Shown here: one piece after another, positions 1 through 6,086 of the stretch
How the letters are laid out: each line of letters begins with the position of its first letter
Position numbering within the stretch: the stretch's first letter is position 1
Assembly: GCA_945871455.1 (NCBI GenBank)
Contig: CAMBXJ010000068.1
Coordinates: forward strand, 1 to 12,261
Length of the DNA stretch: 12,261 nt
Source: Asaia bogorensis
GTDB lineage: Bacteria > Pseudomonadota > Alphaproteobacteria > Acetobacterales > Acetobacteraceae
Reading direction: 5' to 3'
The notes under the pieces: generated by a model
The model's database searches: none
Told to the model about the DNA's origin: nothing
The model's input: the letters and a program-made list of their open reading frames with translations, nothing else
Position numbers and translations under genes: made by a program

Positions 1-605
1 AACAATTCCAGGATGCGCGCCTGGATGGTCACGTCCAGCGCCGTGGTCGGTTCGTCCGCGATCAGCAGTTTCGGATCGCAGGCAATCGCCATGGCGATCA
101 TCACGCGCTGGCGCATCCCGCCGGAAAACTGATGCGGATACTCCGCCGCGCGACTGGCCGCGGACGCGATATGCACCCGATCCAATGCCTCCACCGCCCG
201 CTTCCAGGCATCCGCGCGAGACGCGCCCCGGTGGCGGCGGACGACCTCGGCGATCTGTTCGCCCACGGTATAGGCGGGGTTGAGACTCGACATCGGCTCC
301 TGGAAGATGAAACCGATATCGTTGCCGCGGATACGATTGATCTGGCGGTTGCCCATGCCCACCAGTTCCTGCCCGTCGAACCGGACGCTGCCGGTGGTGA
401 TGCGCCCGCCCTTGGGTTGCACCAGCCCGACGGCGGCCTGCATGGTGACGCTTTTGCCGGACCCGGATTCGCCCACGACGCAGACGATATCGTTGCGGCC
501 CACGTTGAACGACACCTTGTCGACCACCGTCAGCCAGCCATGCGGGGACGGAAACTGCACCGACAGGTCGCGAATTTCCAGAAGAGGCGCTGTGTTGTCC
601 GACAC
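1..605 (-). CDS. dppD: Dipeptide/oligopeptide ABC transporter ATP-binding protein, DppD/OppD type (C-terminus cut by window edge)
   Basis: This is the nucleotide-binding subunit that powers the importer from the cytoplasmic face of the membrane. The first 201 codons are visible and the rest lies left of position 1. Seen: Walker A GESGSGKS (residues 45-52), Q-loop [10 protein letters not shown] (101-110), ABC signature FSGGMRQRV (160-168) and Walker [13 protein letters not shown] (180-191). The QEPMSSLNP and [10 protein letters not shown] wording is typical of the DppD/OppD branch. The start is a GTG one base after the TGA stop of dppC, preceded by GGGAGA at 616-611 with a 5-nt spacer, so translational coupling is likely. 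A partner ATPase (DppF type) normally follows and would lie outside the window. All key ATPase residues in the visible part are intact. The substrate cannot be read from this subunit. Confidence 0.96.
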   Translation of the reverse strand, partial: MSDNTAPLLEIRDLSVQFPSPHGWLTVVDKVSFNVGRNDIVCVVGESGSGKSVTMQAAVGLVQPKGGRITTGSVRFDGQELVGMGNRQINRIRGNDIGFIFQEPMSSLNPAYTVGEQIAEVVRRHRGASRADAWKRAVEALDRVHIASAASRAAEYPHQFSGGMRQRVMIAMAIACDPKLLIADEPTTALDVTIQARILEL

Positions 606-606
606 G

Positions 607-1491
607 TCAGTCTCCCGAGCGGCGCATGCGGCCAACGGAATCGCGGATACCGTCGCCGATCAGGTTGAAGCAGAGCACCGTCACCGAAATGACGACGCCG
701 GCGGCGATGGTCGGCACGGGCGATTGCGCCATGTAGGGAAAGGCGGTGCCAAGCATGGCGCCCCAGGAGGCTTCCGGGGGTTGGGTGCCGAGGCCGAGGA
801 AGCTGAGGCCGGCTTCCGCCAGCAACGCCTGGCCCATCAGCACGGTCGCCTGCACCACCAGCGGGCCGGTGACGTTCGGCAGCACATGGCGTGTGATGAT
901 ACGCGCGTCGCTACAGCCGGTGGCACGCGCCGCGCGGACATAGACTTCCTCGCGGACACTCAGGGTACTGCCGCGGACCACGCGCATGATGCGGGGCGCG
1001 TAGACCAGCCCGATCGCCGTCATGGCGTTGGTCAGGCTGGGACCCATCAGCCCGACGATCACCACGGCCAGGATCAGCGCCGGGAAGCTCATCAGCGCGT
1101 CGTTGCAGCGGGAGATGATGGTATCGACCCAACCCCCGACATATCCGGAAATCAGCCCCAGCGGCATGCCGATCACCAGCGCTATGCCCACGGCCTGCAG
1201 ACTGGCCACCAGCGACAGGCGAGAGGCGAACATCAGCCGGCTGGCCACGTCGCGGCCCAGATCGTCGGAACCGAACCAATACATGGCGCCGGGCGGCTTC
1301 AGAATGTTGCGCAACGAACTGCGCGCCGGGTCGTGCGGCGCGATATAGGGCGCGAAAATCGCGATCAGCACGATGATCAGCAGGATGATCGCGGCAATCA
1401 GCGCCGTGCGGTTCTTGCAGAAACGCTGAAAGAACGTGCTGACAGGGGGCAGCGAGACAGCAGGCGCGGCCTCGGCGGTGGTGGCGCTCAT
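607..1491 (-). CDS. dppC: ABC transporter permease, DppC/OppC type
   Basis: This is one of the two inner-membrane channel subunits of the importer; it pairs with DppB. Its 294 residues are normal for the family. A short cytoplasmic N-terminus is followed by a first membrane helix at about residues 29-49, the family motif FGSDDLGRDVASR (73-85), several further hydrophobic segments, and the EAA loop that contacts the ATPase (YVRAARATG...RHVLPN, 184-206). LSFLGLG at 229-235 and the GDGIRDS ending are also typical of DppC. The ATG start lies 16 bp after the dppB stop. A start overlapping the dppB stop at 1512 runs out of frame within a few codons and was discarded. The gene sits between dppB and dppD in the standard order and is evidently co-transcribed with them. 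Confidence 0.96.
   Translation of the reverse strand: MSATTAEAAPAVSLPPVSTFFQRFCKNRTALIAAIILLIIVLIAIFAPYIAPHDPARSSLRNILKPPGAMYWFGSDDLGRDVASRLMFASRLSLVASLQAVGIALVIGMPLGLISGYVGGWVDTIISRCNDALMSFPALILAVVIVGLMGPSLTNAMTAIGLVYAPRIMRVVRGSTLSVREEVYVRAARATGCSDARIITRHVLPNVTGPLVVQATVLMGQALLAEAGLSFLGLGTQPPEASWGAMLGTAFPYMAQSPVPTIAAGVVISVTVLCFNLIGDGIRDSVGRMRRSGD
611..616 (-). promoter_or_regulatory. Ribosome binding site supporting the GTG start of dppD
   Basis: GGGAGA on the minus strand, inside the last codons of dppC and 5 nt before GTG at 605. It supports a GTG start one base beyond the dppC stop. Confidence 0.6.
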
Positions 1492-1507
1492 GCGGATGGT
1501 TCCGGGT

Positions 1508-2455
1508 TCATGTCCGCACCTTCGGATCGAAATAGCCGTAGGAGATATCGACGATCAGGTTGACCAGCAGCACGATCACCGCGGTGGTCAGCGCGACCCC
1601 CAGCAGGACCGGCAGATCGCGCAGGAACACCGCGCGCACGGCCAGGGAGCCGACGCCGTTCATCGCGAAAATCTGCTCCACGATCACTGTCCCACCCAGC
1701 AGGCGGCGGACTTGCAAGCCCAGCACGGTCACCACCGGGATCGCCGCGTTCTTCAGCCCGTGCTTGACGATGATGGACAGGGTGGACAGGCCCTTGGCGC
1801 GCGCGGTCTGGATATAGTCGCGCGACAGCACGTCGATCATGGCGCCGCGCACCTGGCGCGCCAGTTCGGCGGCCACGCCCAGGCCCAGGGTGATGGACGG
1901 CAAGGTCAGGCGCAGCAGCCACTCGACCGGGTCTTCGGCAAACGGGATGTAGCCGGTGGCGGGCAGCCAGCCGAGTTGCAGGGCGATCAGCAGCACCAGC
2001 AGCAGGCCGATGAAGAACTCCGGCGCGGCGATGCCCAGGGACGTGCCGAAAATCGTGACCCGGTCCATCCAGGACCCGCGCCTTGTCGCCGCGAACACGC
2101 CCAGCGGCACCGCGATCAGCAGCCCGATCAGGGTGGCGCCGGCGGTCAGCGACAGAGTGATCGGCATGCGGTCGAAGATCAGTTCCGTCACCGGCTTGCC
2201 GCTGGTGAAGGACACGCCCAGATCGCCTTGCAACACGCGCAACAGCCAGGTCCAGAACTGAACCAGAAAGGGCTGGTCCAGTCCCAGGCGGCGGCGCGCG
2301 TCCTGGATGGCTTCCTCGGACGCGTTTTCGCCCGCCACCACGGATGCCGGATCGCCGGGCGTGATGTGGATCAGCAGGAAGGTGATCAGCCCGACCAACA
2401 CCAGCATGGGGACGGTCGAAACAGCTCGCCGGAACAGGTATCGCAGCGCGTTCAT
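1508..2455 (-). CDS. dppB: ABC transporter permease, DppB/OppB type
   Basis: This is the first channel subunit of the importer, an inner-membrane protein of 315 residues from the chosen start. The N-terminus MNALRYLFRR leads into a first membrane helix (about 12-30) ending in the family motif HITPGDP (30-36). A periplasmic segment with LGLDQP (58-62) and GDLGVSF (77-83) follows, then several hydrophobic helices and the EAA coupling loop (DYIQTARAKGL...KHGLKNA, 213-238). The frame is open further upstream to a GTG at 2497. That would add 14 residues encoded by one arm of the palindrome at 2472-2634, so the ATG at 2455 was preferred because it gives the usual family N-terminus. An AGGA at 2470-2467 lies 11 nt upstream, a rather long spacer, so expression may be modest. 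dppC follows after 16 bp. Confidence 0.95.
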   Translation of the reverse strand: MNALRYLFRRAVSTVPMLVLVGLITFLLIHITPGDPASVVAGENASEEAIQDARRRLGLDQPFLVQFWTWLLRVLQGDLGVSFTSGKPVTELIFDRMPITLSLTAGATLIGLLIAVPLGVFAATRRGSWMDRVTIFGTSLGIAAPEFFIGLLLVLLIALQLGWLPATGYIPFAEDPVEWLLRLTLPSITLGLGVAAELARQVRGAMIDVLSRDYIQTARAKGLSTLSIIVKHGLKNAAIPVVTVLGLQVRRLLGGTVIVEQIFAMNGVGSLAVRAVFLRDLPVLLGVALTTAVIVLLVNLIVDISYGYFDPKVRT

Positions 2456-2466
2456 GTCGGTGTCGG

Positions 2467-2470
2467 TCCT
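2467..2470 (-). promoter_or_regulatory. Probable ribosome binding site of dppB
   Basis: AGGA on the minus strand, 11 nt before the ATG at 2455 and just outside the palindrome arm that ends at 2472. It supports the ATG over the GTG at 2497, which falls inside the palindrome. The spacing is longer than ideal. Confidence 0.45.
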
Positions 2471-2471
2471 G

Positions 2472-2634
2472 AGTGTCTGTCCGGAAACATAATGCACCTT
2501 TTCAGCGGGCTACCATGGGCGTCTGGTGCGTTGCGGCCCCTCATCGATGGCCCCGCATCGCTTTCGGGGCCGCGCCTGCCAGCCGCCTCATGGTAGCCCG
2601 CTGAAAAGGCACACTATGTTTCCGGACAGGCACT
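2472..2634. repeat. 163-bp imperfect palindrome between binding-protein gene and dppB (MITE-like / intercistronic hairpin)
   Basis: The outer arms 2472-2517 and 2589-2634 are inverted copies matching at 42 of 46 positions. The symmetry continues, less perfectly, inwards to GCGGCCCC (2533-2540) and GGGGCCGC (2566-2573). A small nested stem GGCCCCG/CGGGGCC lies at 2549-2555 and 2565-2571. Three of the four outer-arm mismatches become G.U pairs in minus-strand RNA, the direction of transcription, so the transcript could fold into a very long hairpin. It starts 10 nt after the stop of the binding-protein gene and ends 16 nt before the dppB ATG. The trinucleotide TGA flanks a 161-bp unit GTG...CAC at 2470-2472 and 2634-2636, compatible with a short target duplication. 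No coding capacity. Whether it is a MITE, a REP-type element or a native regulatory hairpin cannot be settled from one copy. Confidence 0.85.
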
Positions 2635-2644
2635 GACGGGAGAG

Positions 2645-4363
2645 TCACTTGCATTTGGCCCCGATTTTCGTGTCGTTGGTGCGGTCGTTGCCGGTCGGCA
2701 GATACGGCGGCAGATTGATGATGCATCCGGGCTTGTAGGCATAGACCGCGGACCGGGTCATCAGGGAGATATGCGACGCGTTCTCGGTCGTCACGCGACC
2801 GAGCTTGTGCAGGACACCCAAGCGTGCCGGATCGGCGGGGTCCATGCCGCGGGCCTGGGCGATCAACGTGTCGATCTCGGGCACCGCCGCGCCCCAGGGC
2901 ACCGCGGTGCTGCCGGACGTCTCCTGGAAGGTCTGCAACGGGTCGGGCCGGCCGCCCCAGCGCACCATCAGGATGTCGCCCCGCTGAGGCGGGCGGCGGA
3001 AGGTGTAGAACTGCGACACATCGATGATGTCGAACTTGATGCGGATCCCGACCTCGGCCCACATCGACTGCACGGCTTCGCCGATCTGCTTGTATTCGTT
3101 GGTGTTCAGCAGCAGCCAGGTGATATCGACGCCCTTGGGATACCCGGCTTCGGTCAGCAGTTGCTTCGCCTTGGCCTGATCGAACGGGTAGAGGCTGTCA
3201 TACTCCTTCACATAGGCCGGCGACGAACTGGCGAAAAATTGCAAGGTGGGGCTGCTGGACCCGAAGCCCAATGCATCGGCCAGTGCCTGCCGGTCGATCG
3301 CGTGCATCATCGCCTGTCGGACTTTCAGCTTGCCGACATTCTCACGCGAGAAATTCGCCTGGATTTCCCAGGTGCTGTTCTTTTCATTCACCTGGACGGT
3401 GAAGCCGGCGGCCTTGGCCTCGCCGATCTGGCGGCCTTCGATCAGCGCCAGATTGGCCTGCCCGGAGCGGACGGCGTTCAGGCGGGCGCGTGAGTCGGGG
3501 ACGAAATGATGTTCGTAGGCGGCGGGCCGGCCGGCGATGCCGCCCCAGTAGCCGTCGTTGCGCACCATCGCGGTTTTCAGATTGGATTCAAAGCTGCGCA
3601 CGCGAAACGGGCCGGTGCCGATGGGTTTGACCGCGGCACCGAACGCGTTGTCGCCGAACCCGGTCGGGCTGATCATCATCCCCGCCTGAAACCCCAGCAG
3701 ATACGGCATTTGCCCGTTCGGGGATTTCAGCTTCAGGTGGACGGTGTCGTCGCCCTCGGCTTCGACGGCGGCGATGTGGTTCATCGTTTCGATCGTGGCG
3801 GCCCCGGCCTTGCTGCCGATTGACGCCGAACGCTCCAGGTTGCGCAGCACGACGGCGGCGTTGAAGGGCGTGCCGTCGTGGAACACCACGTTCGACCGCA
3901 GCTTCATGGTGAATACGGTCAGGTCCTTGTTGTATTGCCACGACCGCGCCAGTCCGGGTTGCGGATTGCCGGCCGCATCCAACTGGATCAGCGAGTCATA
4001 CACCGACATCAGCGGCCCTTGCGCGAAGCTGCTGTTGTTCTGCGGCTCCTGCGGGTCCATCGTCTGGTTGCCGATCGCGTCGAAGTAAATCAGCGTGGCG
4101 TTGGTATTGAACTCCGGTTCCGCCGCGCGCAGCGGAGCGGCCGCCATTGCAACGGCGCAGAACGCCACGAGCGACAGAAGGCGTCTCCTATCAGACGGCC
4201 GAAACAATGACCCATCGGCCGCGGCATGGCCGTCATGGCGGCCGAAGGGCCGCCATCCACGGCTTGCGTGGTTGCGAGCTGGGACAGTCGTGGATACCGG
4301 CCTTCGCCGGCATGACGGGGTTGCGCCAGCCGGGACGGCATTGTTTCCGCCGGTTGGTATCAT
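2645..4363 (-). CDS. ABC transporter substrate-binding protein, family 5 (third paralogue, next to the permeases)
   Basis: Periplasmic receptor of the SBP_bac_5 (DppA/OppA) family, probably feeding the adjacent DppBCD. From the ATG overlapping the previous gene's stop (ATGA at 4363-4360, GGAG 8 nt upstream) it has 572 residues, about 55 longer than its neighbours. The extra N-terminal ~58 residues are encoded by repeat-rich DNA (4230-4318) and look unlike protein. The recognisable part starts with an Arg-rich stretch (59-61), a hydrophobic signal segment (62-76) and a cleavage site near PLRA/AEPEF (80-82). After that the body lines up with its paralogues: DPQEPQNNSSFAQGPLM near the N-terminus, FHDGTPFNA, GTGPFRVRSFES, RQAMMHAIDRQALADALGFG, then KPGC and a terminal KCK. 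A second AGGAG at 4189-4185 lies 7 nt before CTG codon 63, so a shorter product from a rare start is possible. The true start is unresolved; the gene assignment is firm. Confidence 0.88.
   Translation of the reverse strand: MIPTGGNNAVPAGATPSCRRRPVSTTVPARNHASRGWRPFGRHDGHAAADGSLFRPSDRRRLLSLVAFCAVAMAAAPLRAAEPEFNTNATLIYFDAIGNQTMDPQEPQNNSSFAQGPLMSVYDSLIQLDAAGNPQPGLARSWQYNKDLTVFTMKLRSNVVFHDGTPFNAAVVLRNLERSASIGSKAGAATIETMNHIAAVEAEGDDTVHLKLKSPNGQMPYLLGFQAGMMISPTGFGDNAFGAAVKPIGTGPFRVRSFESNLKTAMVRNDGYWGGIAGRPAAYEHHFVPDSRARLNAVRSGQANLALIEGRQIGEAKAAGFTVQVNEKNSTWEIQANFSRENVGKLKVRQAMMHAIDRQALADALGFGSSSPTLQFFASSSPAYVKEYDSLYPFDQAKAKQLLTEAGYPKGVDITWLLLNTNEYKQIGEAVQSMWAEVGIRIKFDIIDVSQFYTFRRPPQRGDILMVRWGGRPDPLQTFQETSGSTAVPWGAAVPEIDTLIAQARGMDPADPARLGVLHKLGRVTTENASHISLMTRSAVYAYKPGCIINLPPYLPTGNDRTNDTKIGAKCK
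4230..4318. repeat. Pair of inverted REP-like palindromes in the 5' part of the third binding-protein gene
   Basis: Two inverted copies of one roughly 30-bp motif, at 4230-4262 (plus sense) and 4289-4318 (minus sense). Both begin CCGTCATG and end ATCCACG, and each is itself a hairpin with a GAAG loop. The stems are ATGGCGGCC/GGCCGCCAT (4235-4243, 4248-4256) and CCGGC/GCCGG (4297-4301, 4306-4310). The stem sequences differ between copies but still pair, as expected of structured repeats. The wording is that of the dispersed intergenic repeats of many GC-rich proteobacteria that translate as WIPAFAGMT or VIPAKAGIH. It contains no stop in the frame of the binding-protein gene, so it reads through as an odd N-terminal extension. 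Confidence 0.8.
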
Positions 4364-5913
4364 TTGCACTTCTCCGCGATCTGCACGTCGTTGATACGAT
4401 CGTTGCCGGTGGGCAGATAGGGCGGCAGGCCGCTGATGCAGCCGGGCTTGTAGGCGAAGACGTTGGATCGGCTCATGATGCCGAAATGAGAGGCCTGTTC
4501 CGTGGTCAGGCGCGCCAGATCATGCACGACCGCCATGCGCGCGGGATCGGCCGGGTCCATACGGCGGGCCTTGGCGATCAGCTCATCGATCTCTGGCACG
4601 GCGGCGCCGCCGGCGGCGACCGAGCCACCGGTGCCGGCCACTTCCCAGAAGGATTGCAGCGGATCGGACCGCCCACCCCAGCGCGCCATCATGATATCGC
4701 CGCGGGTTGGCGGGCGGCGGAACTGGGTGAACTGGGCGATGTCCACCACGTCGAATTTGATGCGAATGCCGACCTCGGCCAGCATCGCCTGCAACGCCTC
4801 ACCGAGTTGCTTGTATTCGGTGGTGTTGAGCAGCAACCAGTTGATATCGACCCCGTTCGGGTAGCCGGCTTCCTTCAGCAGCGCGCGGGCCTTGGCCTGA
4901 TCGAACGGGTAGCGCTTTTCCAGTTCCGGCAGATAGGCCGGAGAATTGGCGGAGAACAATTGCACCGTCGGCTTGCTGACCCCGAAGCCCAGCGCATCCG
5001 ACACGGCCTGGCGGTCGATGGCGTGCATGAACGCCTGGCGCACTTTCAGGTTGCCGGTCGTTTCACGTTTGGTATTGACGTAGAAATCCCAGGTGCTGTC
5101 TTTCTCGTTGGCCTGAACGGCAAAGCCGGCGCCCTTGGCCTCCGCGATCTGGCGCGGATCGATCAGTGCCAGATTGGCCTGCCCGGACCGCAGCGCGTTC
5201 AGGCGGGCGCGCCCGTCGGAGACGAAACTATGCTCGATCGCGGCGGGCCGGCCGGCGATGCCGCCCCAGTAGCCGTCGTAACGATCCATGACCGTACGCA
5301 CGGTGGATTCGAAGGACCGCACCTTGAACGGGCCGGTGCCGATCGGTTTCAAAGCAGGGCCGAACGCATCGCCTTCCAGCGCGGCGGGGCTGATCATCAT
5401 GCCGGCCTGCCCGCCCAGCATATAGGGCATCTGCCCGTTCGGCTCCTTGAAGGTCAGGCGGATGGTCAGATCGTCCAGCACCTCGACCTTGGTGAACTGC
5501 TTCACCGTTTCGGCGGACGCGGCGCCGGCGCGGGTGCCGAGCGTGGTGGTGCGCTCGAAGTTGCGGGCGACGGCGGCGGCGTTGAATTTGGTGCCGTCGT
5601 GGAACGTCACGTTGGGCCGCAGCTTCAGGGTCATTTCCGTCAGGTCGGCGTTGTAGGCCCAGGATTGCGCCAGGCCCGGGGTCGGCTTGCCTTTCGGGTC
5701 CAGGTAGAACAACGAATCGAACACCGCCATCAGCGGGCCTTGCGCGAAGCTGCTGTTGTTCTGCGGCTCCTGCGGGTCCAGGGTCTGGTTGCTGACGGCA
5801 TCGTAATAGATCAGGGTGGCCTTGGTGTTGGCCGGCGGATCGGCGGCGAACACTGTTCCCGCGGTCGCCAGTACGGCGCAGCCGGTCAGCAACCAGGTCT
5901 TGAGATCACGCAT
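4360..5913 (-). CDS. ABC transporter substrate-binding protein, family 5 (second paralogue)
   Basis: Periplasmic binding protein of the DppA/OppA (SBP_bac_5) family, 517 residues, a normal length. The chosen ATG gives a clean Sec signal peptide: positive n-region MRDLK, a hydrophobic core, and cleavage near TVFA/ADPP (23-24). It is preceded by GGAAAGG with 8 nt spacing. An in-frame GTG at 5940 would start inside the upstream relic and was rejected. Landmarks are TLDPQEPQNNSSFAQGPLM, FHDGTKFNAAAV, GTGPFKVRSFES, RARLNALRSGQANLALIDPRQI, HAIDRQAVSDALGFG, GTGGSVAAGG, KPGC and a terminal KCK. It is closest to the third paralogue, sharing identical 43-bp and 39-bp DNA blocks with it. The stop overlaps the ATG of the next gene (ATGA). 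The ligand is unknown; the protein is presumed to serve DppBCD. Confidence 0.95.
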   Translation of the reverse strand: MRDLKTWLLTGCAVLATAGTVFAADPPANTKATLIYYDAVSNQTLDPQEPQNNSSFAQGPLMAVFDSLFYLDPKGKPTPGLAQSWAYNADLTEMTLKLRPNVTFHDGTKFNAAAVARNFERTTTLGTRAGAASAETVKQFTKVEVLDDLTIRLTFKEPNGQMPYMLGGQAGMMISPAALEGDAFGPALKPIGTGPFKVRSFESTVRTVMDRYDGYWGGIAGRPAAIEHSFVSDGRARLNALRSGQANLALIDPRQIAEAKGAGFAVQANEKDSTWDFYVNTKRETTGNLKVRQAFMHAIDRQAVSDALGFGVSKPTVQLFSANSPAYLPELEKRYPFDQAKARALLKEAGYPNGVDINWLLLNTTEYKQLGEALQAMLAEVGIRIKFDVVDIAQFTQFRRPPTRGDIMMARWGGRSDPLQSFWEVAGTGGSVAAGGAAVPEIDELIAKARRMDPADPARMAVVHDLARLTTEQASHFGIMSRSNVFAYKPGCISGLPPYLPTGNDRINDVQIAEKCK

Positions 5914-5921
5914 GATGTCGG

Positions 5922-5928
5922 CCTTTCC
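5922..5928 (-). promoter_or_regulatory. Ribosome binding site deciding the start of the second binding protein
   Basis: GGAAAGG on the minus strand, 8 nt before the ATG at 5913. It selects this start, which yields a normal signal peptide, over the in-frame GTG at 5940. Confidence 0.65.
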
Positions 5929-5930
5929 GG

Positions 5931-6086
5931 TCATTTGCACTTGGCGGCGAGTTTCACGTCATTGAACCGGTCATCGCCGGTCGAGAGATAGGCGGTCAGG
6001 TCCAGGATGCAGCATGGATCGATCAGCGCGACATTGGCCGGACGCAAGCGCGCCGGGTTCGGTAGCGCGGTCCTGAAGCGATTCAT
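5931..6086 (-). pseudogene. Internally deleted relic of a fourth family-5 binding protein (51 codons)
   Basis: A short open frame starts with ATG directly after the TAA of the first paralogue (TAAATG at 6089-6084) and ends in TGA at 5931. Its second half, CILDLTAYLSTGDDRFNDV followed by KLAAKCK, matches the C-terminus of the neighbouring binding protein (CILNLEPYLPSGDDRFNDV, then RISTGCK). The stretch ARLRPANVALIDP resembles RARLNALRSGQANIALIDP from the middle of the same family. It looks like a binding-protein gene from which the signal peptide, most of the N-domain and the segment between ALIDP and the terminal cysteine region have been lost. The frame remains open, so a 51-residue cytoplasmic peptide could be made, but it cannot fold as a receptor. 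The junction AAGTGCAAATGA at its end recurs at the end of the second paralogue, consistent with tandem duplication. Confidence 0.82.

Noticed and set aside
2456..2497. GTG start for dppB, 14 codons upstream of the chosen ATG
   Set aside because: The extra residues are encoded largely by the palindrome arm, and the ATG at 2455 gives the standard DppB N-terminus.
280..2596. Plus-strand open frames opposite dppC, dppB and dppD
   Set aside because: They are antisense to clear transporter genes with intact motifs, and their composition is typical of GC-rich shadows.
5878..5890. Lipobox-like LTGC in the signal peptide of the second binding protein
   Set aside because: The cysteine is at residue 12, too early for a lipoprotein signal. 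A normal signal-peptidase I site follows at about residue 23, and the paralogues lack this cysteine at that place.
4147..5991. Long plus-strand open frame (614 codons) opposite the second binding-protein gene
   Set aside because: It is an antisense shadow produced by the high third-position GC of the receptor genes. It is rich in His, Arg, Gly and Gln, matches no family, and runs through gene boundaries and the repeat region.
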